Part shown: positions 8,763-16,963 of the stretch, in pieces | Position numbering within the stretch: position 1 is the stretch's first letter | Layout of the letters: every line of letters starts with the position of its first letter | Source: Chimaeribacter arupi | Lineage (GTDB): Bacteria > Pseudomonadota > Gammaproteobacteria > Enterobacterales > Enterobacteriaceae | Direction: 5' to 3' | Assembly: GCF_002858805.1 (NCBI RefSeq) | Contig: NZ_PJZI01000010.1 | Span: 1-64,000 of the forward strand | DNA: 64,000 bases | Translations under genes and position numbers: made by a program | The notes under the pieces: generated by a model | Seen by the model: only the letters and a program-made list of their open reading frames with translations | Told to the model about the DNA's origin: nothing | The model's database searches: none

Positions 8763-10129
8763 GCCTGTTTCCTCCCGCTGCGGTAACCGAAGTCATAGCT
8801 GCCTTCCTGAAACTCCGAAAAGAGGGTATAACGCCCGTCAAATTTGACTTTCACCGTGCCGGTTGGCCCCTGCCGCTGCTTGCCGACAATGATCTCAGCC
8901 ACCCCGGCATCAGGAGTGCCGGGGTTATAAACCTCATCCCGGTAAATAAACATGATGAGGTCTGCATCCTGCTCAAGCGCACCAGAGTCACGCAGGTCAC
9001 CATTATTAGGGCGTTTATCGGCCCGCTGCTCCACCAGGCGGTTGAGCTGGGAAAGCGCCAGTACCGGACAGCCCAGCTCTTTACCGAGCGCCTTAAGCGA
9101 GCGGGAAATTTCCGCTATTTCCTGCGTGCGGTTTTCCTGCTCGGGGGAGCGGACAAGCTGCAGATAGTCCAGCATGATGAGAGAGGGTCTGCCGTATTTG
9201 CGGACATAGCGACGGGCGCGGGCGCGCAGTGTAGCCGGGGTCTGGTAGCTGGTATCATCAATGATCAGACGGTTTTTCCATTCAATAATGCGACCGGTAG
9301 CCGCTGACACGCGAGCCCAGTCTTCATCATCCATGTTGCCGCTGCGAAGCCGGGACAGTTCCACCCGGCCTTCCATCGCCAGCAGGCGCATCATCAGCTG
9401 CTCTGAGGGCATTTCAAGACTGAACACAAAGACGTGATCGTCAGGTTTTGCGCCCACGGCCGCGGTGCAGGCGGCCATGGCCAGCGACGTTTTTCCCATG
9501 GAAGGACGGGCGGCCAGCAGGGCCAGATCGCCGGGCTGGAGACCACAGGTCATCGCGTCCAGTTCACTGAAACCGGTCGGTGTGCCGGTGAGGCCGTCAC
9601 TGGCGGACATACTTTCCAGATGCGTCAGCAGTTTATCCAGCGCCTCGTTAACGCCGGTCTCACTGTTGAGCTGCATGGCTCCCTGTTCGGCAATGTTAAA
9701 CAGCTTACCTTCGGCCGACTCAAGGATGCCGGCCGAGCTGGCTTTCGGGGCCTGCACATCGGAAAGAAGACTGTTACCCACTGTCATCAGCTGCCGCAGG
9801 CGGCTTTTCTCCGCCACCACGCCGGCGTAAGCAAGGATATTGGCTGCAGACGGCGTGTTTTTACTCATTTCAGCCAGATAAGCAAAGCCGCCACACTGTT
9901 CAAGGTCGCCTTTGTTCTCCAGCCGTTCCGTAATAGTGATGAGATCGAGCGGTAGCCCTTCTCCGGCCAGCTCGGCCATGACGCGGAAGACCATACGGTG
10001 CGGCCGGGAAAACAAATCTTCCGGGGAGATTTGCAGTATCACCTCATCCCACCGGTCGTTATCAAGCATCAGTCCGCCCAGTACGGCCTGCTCAGCCTCA
10101 TAAGAGCAGGGCATCATCATCTCAGACAT
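8759..10129 (-). CDS. dnaB: DnaB-type replicative helicase of the ICE
   Basis: A 456-residue hexameric 5'-3' helicase. The N-terminal DnaB domain starts PCSYEAEQAVLGGLMLDNDRW. The RecA-like core has Walker A in AARPSMGKTS (about 206-215), Walker B in SLIMLDYLQL, the arginine-finger region SRSLKALGKELGCPVLALSQ, and DLRDSGALEQDAD. The host has its own DnaB elsewhere; this copy is the one regularly found beside parA in SPI-7-like ICEs and probably supports replication of the excised circle. It overlaps parA by 8 bp and parB by 4 bp, consistent with one operon. Confidence 0.95.
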   Translation of the reverse strand: MSEMMMPCSYEAEQAVLGGLMLDNDRWDEVILQISPEDLFSRPHRMVFRVMAELAGEGLPLDLITITERLENKGDLEQCGGFAYLAEMSKNTPSAANILAYAGVVAEKSRLRQLMTVGNSLLSDVQAPKASSAGILESAEGKLFNIAEQGAMQLNSETGVNEALDKLLTHLESMSASDGLTGTPTGFSELDAMTCGLQPGDLALLAARPSMGKTSLAMAACTAAVGAKPDDHVFVFSLEMPSEQLMMRLLAMEGRVELSRLRSGNMDDEDWARVSAATGRIIEWKNRLIIDDTSYQTPATLRARARRYVRKYGRPSLIMLDYLQLVRSPEQENRTQEIAEISRSLKALGKELGCPVLALSQLNRLVEQRADKRPNNGDLRDSGALEQDADLIMFIYRDEVYNPGTPDAGVAEIIVGKQRQGPTGTVKVKFDGRYTLFSEFQEGSYDFGYRSGRKQA

Positions 10130-10997
10130 GACGCACCTCCCGGGTCAGAACGTCACTGAAATGGCTCTGCCACTCAGGGAACAGTTCACACGCGAGGTCG
10201 TGCATGGTGACGGCTGCGGCCGGACCTTTGCGGCGTGTTTTGTATTCCAGACGATGCACGGGCTGCTGCTTGACGTGCCCCAGTTTGAAAATATCCAGCG
10301 CCTCGATACGGGTATTGAGTAAACGATAAACGTCACGGTTGCCCAGCGCAGAGGCGTCGTAATGTTTTTCGTTAATGATGGCGGCAAGACCGTCCATTGC
10401 TTCACGGTCAAGCAGAGTGTTTTCGATACAGTTGACGAGAATGGAAATATCAGGAAGGCGGATACCGTAATTTTCATAGGTTTTCAGGCGGGTAAGCATG
10501 TGAAGGGAGCCGCGGATAAATTCACGGACATCCGGAAGGATGGGTTTAACAACGCCCATCACATTACCGGTAGAGGACAGGAGGGAAAGCTCAGTCATAA
10601 CGCCTGTTGCGCCTTTAGAATCCACAATAATGGCGTCATAACGGTTAAAGAAAGGATGCTGAAGTATGTTACGCAGGCGAAGACGGCCATCTGCAGCGTG
10701 GAGCATCGCGGTCGGCAACAGTTCGTCCGGGTCGTTTGAGTAGATGACATCGAGATTTTTTATGGCGGTCTGCGAAATGCATTGCGTATGGTCACTGACC
10801 ATCTGCATCAACAATTCATAGAGACCGAATGGGGATTCATGCTCCAGCGCGAAGATACTGCTGGCTGTGGGCTGGGAATAGTCTGCATCCACAAGAAGGG
10901 TATTCAGGCCAGCATCGGCAAGAAAACCGGCAAGGTAAGCAGCAAACGTGGATTTGCCTTCTCCACCTTTGGGAGAGATAACGGGAAGTATTGTCAT
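10122..10997 (-). CDS. parA: ParA-family ATPase (Soj-like) of the ICE
   Basis: A 291-residue partition ATPase. The deviant Walker A is in MTILPVISPKGGEGKST (residues 10-17). Then come LLVDADYSQPTASSIF and Walker B-like YDAIIVDSKGATG. It forms ATP-dependent dimers on DNA and, with ParB, maintains the excised element. In related ICEs, loss of this protein destabilises the element (established for ParA/Soj of PAPI-1). I chose the ATG at 10997 because homologues begin MT(V/I)LPVISPKGGEGKS; an in-frame start at 11015 would add six residues. It is the gene nearest the attachment site and first in the operon. Confidence 0.93.
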   Translation of the reverse strand: MTILPVISPKGGEGKSTFAAYLAGFLADAGLNTLLVDADYSQPTASSIFALEHESPFGLYELLMQMVSDHTQCISQTAIKNLDVIYSNDPDELLPTAMLHAADGRLRLRNILQHPFFNRYDAIIVDSKGATGVMTELSLLSSTGNVMGVVKPILPDVREFIRGSLHMLTRLKTYENYGIRLPDISILVNCIENTLLDREAMDGLAAIINEKHYDASALGNRDVYRLLNTRIEALDIFKLGHVKQQPVHRLEYKTRRKGPAAAVTMHDLACELFPEWQSHFSDVLTREVRHV

Positions 10998-11089
10998 TTT
11001 GCACATCCAAAACAATGGTTTGGATGTATGCGTTAGCGATTATTCACATCTCTGTAACACAAAGGCAAAAAATTTAACTTTCCGGCAAT

Positions 11090-11138
11090 GGGATTGAAAA
11101 TCCCCGTGTCCTTGGTTCGATTCCGAGTCCGGGCACCA
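11090..11138 (+). other. attR: 3' end of tRNA-Phe duplicated by ICE integration
   Basis: The 49 bases match the 3' portion of tRNA-Phe from the anticodon stem to CCA: GGGATTGAAAATCCCC (GAA anticodon), then TGGTTCGATTCCGAGTCC and GGGCACCA. The 5' half of the tRNA is absent (AT-rich ICE sequence instead), so this is not a functional tRNA. It is the right-hand core site left by integration into the 3' end of tRNA-Phe; the complete tRNA should be at the left end of the ICE. Confidence 0.93.
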
Positions 11139-11147
11139 TCATTCAGA

Positions 11148-11171
11148 AAACCCGCCTTATGGCGGGTTTTT
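11148..11171 (+). terminator. Terminator following the tRNA-Phe remnant (attR)
   Basis: AAACCCGCC-TTAT-GGCGGGTTT followed by TT forms a strong hairpin with a T-run. It is probably the original tRNA-Phe terminator left on the chromosomal side of attR. Confidence 0.85.
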
Positions 11172-11320
11172 GCTTTTGGAGAAACCGGACTCTCCATCGA
11201 ACAACGTTCGATGATTCGGGCTTCGCCCTCCCCCCTCCGGGGCCAGCGCGGCCAGCGCGGCAAGCGCGCTGTGCAACATGCCTGCGGCATGTTGTCCGAG
11301 TCCGGGCACCATCATTCAGA

Positions 11321-11345
11321 AAACCCAGCCAATGGCTGGGTTTTT
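11321..11345 (+). terminator. Second tRNA-Phe-type terminator
   Basis: AAACCCAGCC-AAT-GGCTGGGTTT plus T-run, following the 17-base tRNA-Phe remnant. It has the same architecture as the terminator 173 bp upstream but a different stem, with compensating changes in both arms. Confidence 0.85.
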
Positions 11346-11535
11346 GCTTTTCTGCATCCGGACTCTCCATCGAACAACGTTCGATGATTCGGGCTTTGCC
11401 CTCACCCGCAAACAAAGCCACACCAGCCGCATGGCCTTTGGCTTTTTCTGCCTTATCCCTGCCTGCCCCTTTCCCTTTGTCACACTTCCGCGCCATTATC
11501 GTTATTCCTATTGCTCAGCAGAAGGCAGACCCATT

Positions 11536-12402
11536 ATGTCGGAAAACAGTTATCAGCCCCCGAAAGTCTGGACCTGGAACCAAAGTGACGCCGGGACGTT
11601 CTCGAACATTAACCGGCCGATCGCCGGGCCAACCCATGAGAAAACGCTGCCGGTGGGCAACCACCCGTTGCAGCTCTACTCACTGGGCACGCCGAACGGC
11701 CAGAAGGTGACGATCCTGCTGGAAGAGTTGCTGGCGCTGGGGGCCACCGGTGCAGAGTATGACGCACACCTGATCCGCATTAACGAAGGTGACCAGTTCT
11801 CCAGCGGCTTTGTGGCGGTGAACCCTAACTCCAAGATCCCGGCGCTGTTTGACCACTCGGCTACCCCGCCGGTGCGTGTGTTTGAGTCGGGCGCGATCCT
11901 GCTCTACCTGGCGGAGAAATTCGGGCAGTTCATCCCTGACGATCACGCAGGCCGTACCGAAACCCTGAACTGGCTGTTCTGGCTGCAAGGCTCTGCGCCC
12001 TATCTGGGCGGCGGCTTCGGGCACTTCTACAACTATGCGCCGGTGAAAATTGAATACGCCATTAACCGCTTCACGATGGAAGCCAAGCGCCAGCTGGATG
12101 TGCTCAACCGGCAACTGGCTGACCACCGCTTTATTGCCGGGGAAGAGTATTCGATTGCCGATATCGCCATCTGGCCGTGGTACGGCTGCCTGGTGAAGGG
12201 CGCGTTGTATAACGCTGCCGAGTTCCTGGATGTGAGCGCTTACCCGCATGTCCTGCGCTGGGCTGAGGAAATCGCTGAGCGCCCGGCGGTGAAGCGCGGC
12301 CGCATGGTCAACCGCACCTGGGGCGAGCCGTCTGAACAGTTGCATGAACGCCACGACGCATCCGATTTTGAGCTGCGCACCGAAGATAAGCGCAACCCGT
12401 AA
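11536..12402 (+). CDS. yghU: Glutathione S-transferase-family disulfide-bond oxidoreductase
   Basis: 288 residues, very close to E. coli YghU as remembered. That enzyme is a nu-class GST-like protein that binds two glutathiones and reduces organic disulfides and peroxides in the cytoplasm. The thioredoxin-like N-terminal domain contains LYSLGTPNGQKVTILLEELL and NPNSKIPAL with the ESGAILLYLAEKF helix. The all-helical C-terminal domain contains LGGGFGHFYNYAPVKIEYAI and the end LHERHDASDFEL. Start ATG at 11536 is chosen because MSENSYQPPKVWTW aligns with the E. coli start; an earlier in-frame ATG runs through the tRNA-remnant region. First chromosomal gene right of the ICE. Confidence 0.95.
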   Translation: MSENSYQPPKVWTWNQSDAGTFSNINRPIAGPTHEKTLPVGNHPLQLYSLGTPNGQKVTILLEELLALGATGAEYDAHLIRINEGDQFSSGFVAVNPNSKIPALFDHSATPPVRVFESGAILLYLAEKFGQFIPDDHAGRTETLNWLFWLQGSAPYLGGGFGHFYNYAPVKIEYAINRFTMEAKRQLDVLNRQLADHRFIAGEEYSIADIAIWPWYGCLVKGALYNAAEFLDVSAYPHVLRWAEEIAERPAVKRGRMVNRTWGEPSEQLHERHDASDFELRTEDKRNP

Positions 12403-12418
12403 TCCGCCCCGCGTTAAT

Positions 12419-12441
12419 GGGGCCGGTGCGGCACCGGCCCC
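12419..12441. terminator. Bidirectional hairpin between yghU and yghX
   Basis: GGGGCCGGTGCGGCACCGGCCCC is a GC-rich perfect hairpin between two convergent genes. It has no T-tract, so termination efficiency is uncertain. Confidence 0.55.
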
Positions 12442-12447
12442 CGTGGA

Positions 12448-13335
12448 TCACGCCAGGTATTTTCTGAACCAGTCAATCGTCCTTGTCCAGGCCAGCTCTG
12501 CGGCCGCTTTGTCATAACGCGGCGTGGAGTCATTGTGGAAGCCGTGGTTCACACCAGGGTAGACATAGCCCTCATAGGTTTTATGGTTAGCCTTCAGCGC
12601 CGCCTCATAGGCGGGCCAGCCCTCGTTGATGCGGGTATCCAGCTCGCCAAAATGCAGTAACAGCGGCGCCTTGATGCGCGGCACATCCTCGGTTTTCGGC
12701 TGCCGCCCATAGAACGGCACCGCCGCGCCCAGTTCCGGGTAAGCCACCGCCGCCGCATTCGCCACCCCGCCGCCGTAACAGAAGCCGGTGATGCCCACTT
12801 TTCCGGTGGTCGCTTCGTGGTGCATCAGGAACTCGATCGCCGCAAAGAAATCGTTCATCAGCTTAGTCGGGTCAACCTGCTGTTGCAGCTCCCGCCCCTT
12901 CTCATCATTGCCGGGGTAACCGCCCACCGAACTTAGCCCGTCCGGTGCCAGGGCGATAAAACCGGCTTTTGCCACGCGCCGCGCCACGTCTTCAATGTAG
13001 GGGTTCAGCCCGCGGTTTTCATGCACCACCACCACTGCCGGTACCTTCGCAGCCGCTTTGGCCGGTTTGACAAAATAGCCCTTTACGCTGCCGTGCCCGT
13101 TGGGTGACGGGTAATGGAGATATTCCGGCAGGATGTCAGGGTCGGTGAACTCCACCTGCTGCGCAAAGGCGTAGTTGGGCGTCAGCAACGTGCCGAGCGC
13201 CACGGCGGACAGCCCGCCCACCACAAATTTTGACGCCAGGTCGAGAAATTCACGTTTGCTGATTTTGCCGTGCACGTAGAAATCGAAGTATTCGAGAAGC
13301 TCAGGCGGGAAATCTTTTGCGGTCAGTCTGTTCAT
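12448..13335 (-). CDS. yghX: Dienelactone hydrolase-family protein
   Basis: 295 residues, alpha/beta-hydrolase fold. The nucleophile is the cysteine in GITGFCYGGG; the acid is probably the Asp in HFGELDTRI and the histidine is in VNHGFHND, the triad of dienelactone hydrolases. An N-terminal helix (SKREFLDLASKFVVGG, then a hydrophobic LSAVALGTLL stretch) precedes the catalytic domain and may be a signal or membrane anchor. The start MNRLTAKDFPPEL at 13335 is preferred over an upstream GTG-type extension. In E. coli K-12 yghX is disrupted; here the frame is intact. The natural substrate is unknown. Convergent with yghU. Confidence 0.88.
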   Translation of the reverse strand: MNRLTAKDFPPELLEYFDFYVHGKISKREFLDLASKFVVGGLSAVALGTLLTPNYAFAQQVEFTDPDILPEYLHYPSPNGHGSVKGYFVKPAKAAAKVPAVVVVHENRGLNPYIEDVARRVAKAGFIALAPDGLSSVGGYPGNDEKGRELQQQVDPTKLMNDFFAAIEFLMHHEATTGKVGITGFCYGGGVANAAAVAYPELGAAVPFYGRQPKTEDVPRIKAPLLLHFGELDTRINEGWPAYEAALKANHKTYEGYVYPGVNHGFHNDSTPRYDKAAAELAWTRTIDWFRKYLA

Positions 13336-13619
13336 GGCGTGGCCCTTTTCATCAGTGATGGGTGAAATAATGACCTGTGATAGCACATTTTTCCTGCTTG
13401 CTGGGGTTTATCACTCTGCTGCACCGCGCCTGGGCGGCCCCTGTGTTTCAAATCTGCTACGCCGGTCATGCCGATCTGCGGATTTTTGCCACCTGTAAGG
13501 GGCAAATGGCAGCCAGATGAAGGTGATTTCTTTCCGGGTGCGTCATGTTGGCATCCAAATAACAGAAACCTCTCTGTTTATTAACATGACGATAAAATAT
13601 TGTTTACGGAGATCCTGCC

Positions 13620-15059
13620 ATGTCCCCAGTTCAGCAACAGATGTACATCAACGGCCAGTTTGTTGAGAACCGCAGCGATAAGTGGATTGAGGTGATAAAC
13701 CCCGCTACCGAAGAGGTGCTCTCCCTGGTGCCGGAAGGCAGTGCCGAGGATGCACGCCGCGCCATTGACGCCGCCGACGCCGCCCAACCGGCCTGGGAAG
13801 CCCTGCCTGCCGTGGAGCGCGGCAACTGGCTGATTAAAATCGCCGCCGGGATCCGTCGCCGCGAGCCGGAACTCACCGCCACCATCGTGGCTGAGGGCGG
13901 CAAAACCCAGGCGCTGGCGCAGACTGAAGTGCTGTTCACCGCCGACTATCTGGAGTACATGGCCGGCTGGGCGCGCCGTTATGAAGGGGAGATCGTGCAG
14001 AGCGATCGCCCGAATGAAAATATCCTGGTGTTCAAGAAAGCGATTGGCGTCACCACCGGCATTCTGCCGTGGAACTTCCCGTTCTTCCTGATTGCCCGTA
14101 AAGCCGCCCCGGCGCTGGTGACCGGCAACACCATTGTGATCAAACCCAGCGAACTGACGCCGAATAATGCGGTGATCTTCGCTGAAATTGTGGATGAAGT
14201 CGGTTTACCGGCCGGGGTGTTCAACGTAGTCACGGGTTACGGCCCGGTGGTCGGGCAGGAACTGGCCGCCAACCCGAAAGTCGGTATGGTCAGCCTGACC
14301 GGCAGCGTCAATGCCGGGATCGCCACCATGCAGGCGGCGGCGAATAATGTCACCAAAGTGTCGCTGGAGCTGGGCGGCAAAGCCCCGGCGATTGTGATGA
14401 ACGACGCCGATCTCGATCTGGCGGTGAAAGCGATCGTCAGTTCCCGCGTGATCAACACCGGGCAGGTGTGTAACTGCGCCGAGCGCCTCTATGTGCAGGA
14501 AGGGGTGTATGACGAATTCGTGGCACGCCTGACGGAGGCGTTCCGCCAGGTGAAAGTGGGCGACCCGGCAGAGCAGGCGACGCTGGACATGGGGCCGCTG
14601 ATCACCCAGGCCGCGCTGGAGCGCGTTGAGCAAAAAGTGGCGAAAGCCGTGGAACAGGGTGCAAAAGTCGAGATTGGCGGTAAACGCATCGGCGATCGCG
14701 GCTTCTTCTATGAGCCGACGCTGCTGACCGGCGTGCGTGCCGATATGGCGGTAATGAAAGAGGAAACCTTCGGCCCGGTGCTGCCGGTCATGGCGTTTTC
14801 CACGCTGGATGAAGCCATCGCCCTGGCGAATGACAGCGAATATGGCCTGACCTCGTCGATCTTTACCCGTGACTTGAACGTCACCATGAAGGCGTTAAAA
14901 GGGCTGAAGTTCGGCGAAACCTACGTAAACCGTGAGAACTTTGAAGCGATGCAGGGGTTCCATGCGGGCTGGCGTAAATCCGGCGTGGGTGGGGCGGATG
15001 GCCGCCACGGGCTGGAAGAGTACCTGCAAACCCATGTGGCCTATTTACAGTATGAATAA
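13620..15059 (+). CDS. aldA: Aldehyde dehydrogenase A (lactaldehyde/glycolaldehyde dehydrogenase)
   Basis: 479 residues, the length of E. coli AldA, an NAD+-dependent enzyme that oxidises L-lactaldehyde and glycolaldehyde during fucose, rhamnose and glycol metabolism. The N-terminus MYINGQFVENRSDKWIEVIN is diagnostic. The catalytic Glu is in LELGGKAPAI and the catalytic Cys in NTGQVCNCAERL. The cofactor region has NFPFFLIARKAAPALVTGNT. The RBS GGAGAT lies 8 bp upstream. The 284-bp gap to the divergent yghX contains a TAAAAT-like -10 near 13591. The gene is alone rather than in a sugar operon. Confidence 0.93.
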   Translation: MSPVQQQMYINGQFVENRSDKWIEVINPATEEVLSLVPEGSAEDARRAIDAADAAQPAWEALPAVERGNWLIKIAAGIRRREPELTATIVAEGGKTQALAQTEVLFTADYLEYMAGWARRYEGEIVQSDRPNENILVFKKAIGVTTGILPWNFPFFLIARKAAPALVTGNTIVIKPSELTPNNAVIFAEIVDEVGLPAGVFNVVTGYGPVVGQELAANPKVGMVSLTGSVNAGIATMQAAANNVTKVSLELGGKAPAIVMNDADLDLAVKAIVSSRVINTGQVCNCAERLYVQEGVYDEFVARLTEAFRQVKVGDPAEQATLDMGPLITQAALERVEQKVAKAVEQGAKVEIGGKRIGDRGFFYEPTLLTGVRADMAVMKEETFGPVLPVMAFSTLDEAIALANDSEYGLTSSIFTRDLNVTMKALKGLKFGETYVNRENFEAMQGFHAGWRKSGVGGADGRHGLEEYLQTHVAYLQYE

Positions 15060-15084
15060 GCGCAGTACGGATAAAAAATAAGGC

Positions 15085-15114
15085 ACGGCACGGGCGGGAA
15101 CGCGCCCGTGCCGT
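15085..15114. terminator. Hairpin between convergent aldA and gdhA
   Basis: ACGGCACGGGCG-GGAACG-CGCCCGTGCCGT forms a long GC stem. It serves as a bidirectional terminator candidate between the two stops. Confidence 0.7.
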
Positions 15115-15120
15115 TGCGGC

Positions 15121-16395
15121 TTAACCGGGGTAAATACCGCGATCTTTACGCGCCATCAGGATACGTTCACAGGCCACAATGTAGGCCGCGGTGCGCAGGC
15201 TGCACCCCTTCTCTACCGCCTTCTCCCAGACGTGCACCATCGCATCGGTCATGATCTTGTCCATGCGCACGTTGATCTCCTCTTCACTCCAGAAGAAGCT
15301 GGCCATGTCCTGCACCCACTCAAAGTAACTCACGGTCACGCCGCCGGCGTTACAGACCACGTCCGGCACCACGGTAACGCCGCGCGCTTTCAGGATGTCA
15401 TCCGCTTCCGGGTAAGTCGGGCCGTTTGCCCCTTCCAGCACCAGTTTGCAGCGCAGTTTTTCTGCCCGCTCACGGGTGATCTGCCCTTCCAGCGCGGCCG
15501 GGATGAAGATGTCCATCTCCACTGACCAGAAGGCTTCGCTGTCGATCTCCTTCGCACCGGGGAACCCGGCGATCTGCTTGTGTTTGTGCTGCCAGTCGCT
15601 CAGCGCATGCAGGTCAAGGCCGTTGGCGTTGAACAGCGTCGCGGTATGGTCCTGCACCGCCACCACGCGCGCGCCTGCTTCCACAAACAGACGGGCCGCT
15701 TCACTGCCGACGTTACCAAAGCCCTGCACCGCCACATTCGCCCCTTCGATGCCGATGCCCGCGCGGCGCGCCACTTCTTTGCCGGTCACGAACACACCGC
15801 GGCCGGTGGCTTTCTCACGCCCCAGCGACCCGCCCAGGTGGATCGGTTTGCCGGTCACCACGCCGGTGATGGTGGTGCCGTGGTTCATGGAATAGGTGTC
15901 CATCATCCACGCCATGACTTTCGGGTTGGTGCCGACGTCCGGCGCGGGGATGTCTTTCTGCGGCCCGATAATCAGCCCAATCTCACTGGTGTAACGGCGC
16001 GTCAGGCGCTCCAGCTCACCGTCTGACAATGAGAACGGATCGACGCGGATGCCGCCCTTCGCGCCGCCATACGGCAGGTTGACCGCCGCACACTTGATGG
16101 TCATCCAGGCGGAGAGCGCCATCACTTCATTCAGATCCACATCCGGGTGGTAGCGGATGCCGCCTTTGCCCGGCCCGCGTGACAGGTTGTGTTGAACGCG
16201 GAACCCTTCGAAGTGGCGGATGGTGCCGTCATCCATCTGGAGCGGGATGTCGACAATCAGGGCGCGCTTGGGGTGGCGCAGGGTATCAATCCAGCGTGAC
16301 AGGTCGCCGAGGTAGGGTGCGACGCGATCAATTTGTTGCAGGTAAGTGGACCAGGCTGATGTGCTGCTTTCAGACACGTAAGATAGCTTTTCCAT
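15121..16395 (-). CDS. gdhA: Glu/Leu/Phe/Val-type glutamate dehydrogenase
   Basis: 424 residues, hexameric glutamate dehydrogenase that interconverts glutamate and 2-oxoglutarate plus ammonia. The catalytic lysine is in [13 protein letters not shown]. Substrate and dimer motifs are [13 protein letters not shown] and [13 protein letters not shown]. The Rossmann motif is [14 protein letters not shown]. At 424 residues with this N-terminus it is closer to the NAD-type enzymes of Bacillus and Serratia than to the 447-residue NADPH GdhA of E. coli, so catabolic use is plausible; cofactor specificity is inferred. It is divergent from the ast operon, which produces glutamate. Confidence 0.88.
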   Translation of the reverse strand: MEKLSYVSESSTSAWSTYLQQIDRVAPYLGDLSRWIDTLRHPKRALIVDIPLQMDDGTIRHFEGFRVQHNLSRGPGKGGIRYHPDVDLNEVMALSAWMTIKCAAVNLPYGGAKGGIRVDPFSLSDGELERLTRRYTSEIGLIIGPQKDIPAPDVGTNPKVMAWMMDTYSMNHGTTITGVVTGKPIHLGGSLGREKATGRGVFVTGKEVARRAGIGIEGANVAVQGFGNVGSEAARLFVEAGARVVAVQDHTATLFNANGLDLHALSDWQHKHKQIAGFPGAKEIDSEAFWSVEMDIFIPAALEGQITRERAEKLRCKLVLEGANGPTYPEADDILKARGVTVVPDVVCNAGGVTVSYFEWVQDMASFFWSEEEINVRMDKIMTDAMVHVWEKAVEKGCSLRTAAYIVACERILMARKDRGIYPG

Positions 16396-16591
16396 GACAA
16401 ACCTTTTTAAACAAAGTTATTTGTATTGTTAAACCGTGGAAGTGACCTGCATATCACTATGCGCTTTTACTCTAGCACCAAAAAATAACCGGGAAATGGT
16501 TAATTCAGCGGCCTTCTTTTTTTTCGGGCGGTTTATTTCCTTTCGGGATGAATAATTAATTAGCTTTTTGCACTCCCATAGGGAAAGCATT

Positions 16592-16625
16592 TTTATGCAC
16601 TTTTTATGCAATCAAAGTGCATAAA
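16592..16625. repeat. 34-bp inverted repeat upstream of gdhA/astC
   Basis: Perfect 12-bp arms TTTATGCACTTT and AAAGTGCATAAA flank a 10-base centre that itself contains TTATGCA. Two-fold symmetry and position between divergent genes fit a regulator site. The regulator is unknown. Confidence 0.75.
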
Positions 16626-16706
16626 GCGTGAATTTTTCCGATTTATCAGAAGCTTGAATGTGATCAAAAAGTGAATTTTTTGTCGGAAAGTGTGTTGACA
16701 ATGTTA

Positions 16707-16723
16707 TGGCGCACCGCCAGCAT
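16707..16723 (+). promoter_or_regulatory. Candidate sigma-54 promoter of the ast operon
   Basis: TGGCGCACCGCCAGCAT keeps the invariant GG and GC at the correct 10-bp spacing (TGGC...GC), with mismatches at A5 and the TT of the -12 box. The E. coli ast operon is known to use sigma-54 with NtrC. It lies about 240 bp before astC. Moderate to weak sequence support. Confidence 0.4.
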
Positions 16724-16963
16724 TGAGGTCAATCACTGACCGGCCCCCTGCCGTTCCAGCACGATAATCCGGGGTAAAATCCCTTTATTTCTATCATGTT
16801 AACCATGTAAGGCCGCCCCACACCTGCCGTTTATCGGCCGGGAGGGATGTTAAAAAACGCATCCGGGCGTAAACAACAGGTTTCCGCATTCAACAGGAAT
16901 TTTCCCTTAGCAATTAAGGGGCGGGATGGCTTTGTCTAAAAAAAGATAACGGGAGAAAATGTT

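Larger units (their letters stand above)
1..11138. mobile_element. End segment of an SPI-7/PFGI-1-type integrative and conjugative element
   Basis: The segment carries the partition/replication module typical of this ICE class, all on the minus strand: ParA, DnaB-type helicase, ParB, DUF2786, DUF2857, ParE-like, STY4528-type, PFL_4669-type, a lipoprotein and TopB. The right boundary is a copy of the 3' part of tRNA-Phe at 11090-11138, next to the parA end, as in SPI-7. Because the tRNA's own terminator follows this copy, the intact tRNA-Phe and the integrase are inferred to lie left of the window. No conjugation genes are visible here, so transfer ability cannot be judged. Confidence 0.9.
11122..11404. 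repeat. 173-bp-spaced duplication downstream of attR with a second tRNA-Phe 3' remnant
   Basis: Two units start at 11122 and 11295. Each begins TCCGAGTCCGGGCACCATCA, continues into a hairpin terminator, and then has a shared block around the palindrome TCGAAC-AAC-GTTCGA. The second unit keeps only the last 17 bases of tRNA-Phe (11295-11311). Between them is another hairpin, CAACATGCC-TGC-GGCATGTTG. It is likely a scar of a second tRNA-Phe copy or of an earlier insertion at the same site. Confidence 0.8.
16396..16963. promoter_or_regulatory. Divergent gdhA / astCADBE control region
   Basis: 568 bp without a gene, strongly AT-rich on the gdhA side. It holds the long dyad at 16592-16625, a TTGACA hexamer at 16695-16700, the sigma-54-like element at 16707-16723, and, immediately before astC, the RBS GGGAGAAAA. 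ArgR-, NtrC- and CRP-like fragments (for example TGAATAATTAATTA near 16550) are present but too degenerate to call. Confidence 0.55.

Noticed and set aside
11295..11311. Possible second tRNA-Phe gene
   Set aside because: Only the last 17 bases are present; no tRNA can fold. Recorded as a scar instead.
16429..16611. 60-codon Lys-rich frame upstream of gdhA
   Set aside because: AT-rich promoter DNA, no RBS, overlaps the long inverted repeat; not a credible gene.
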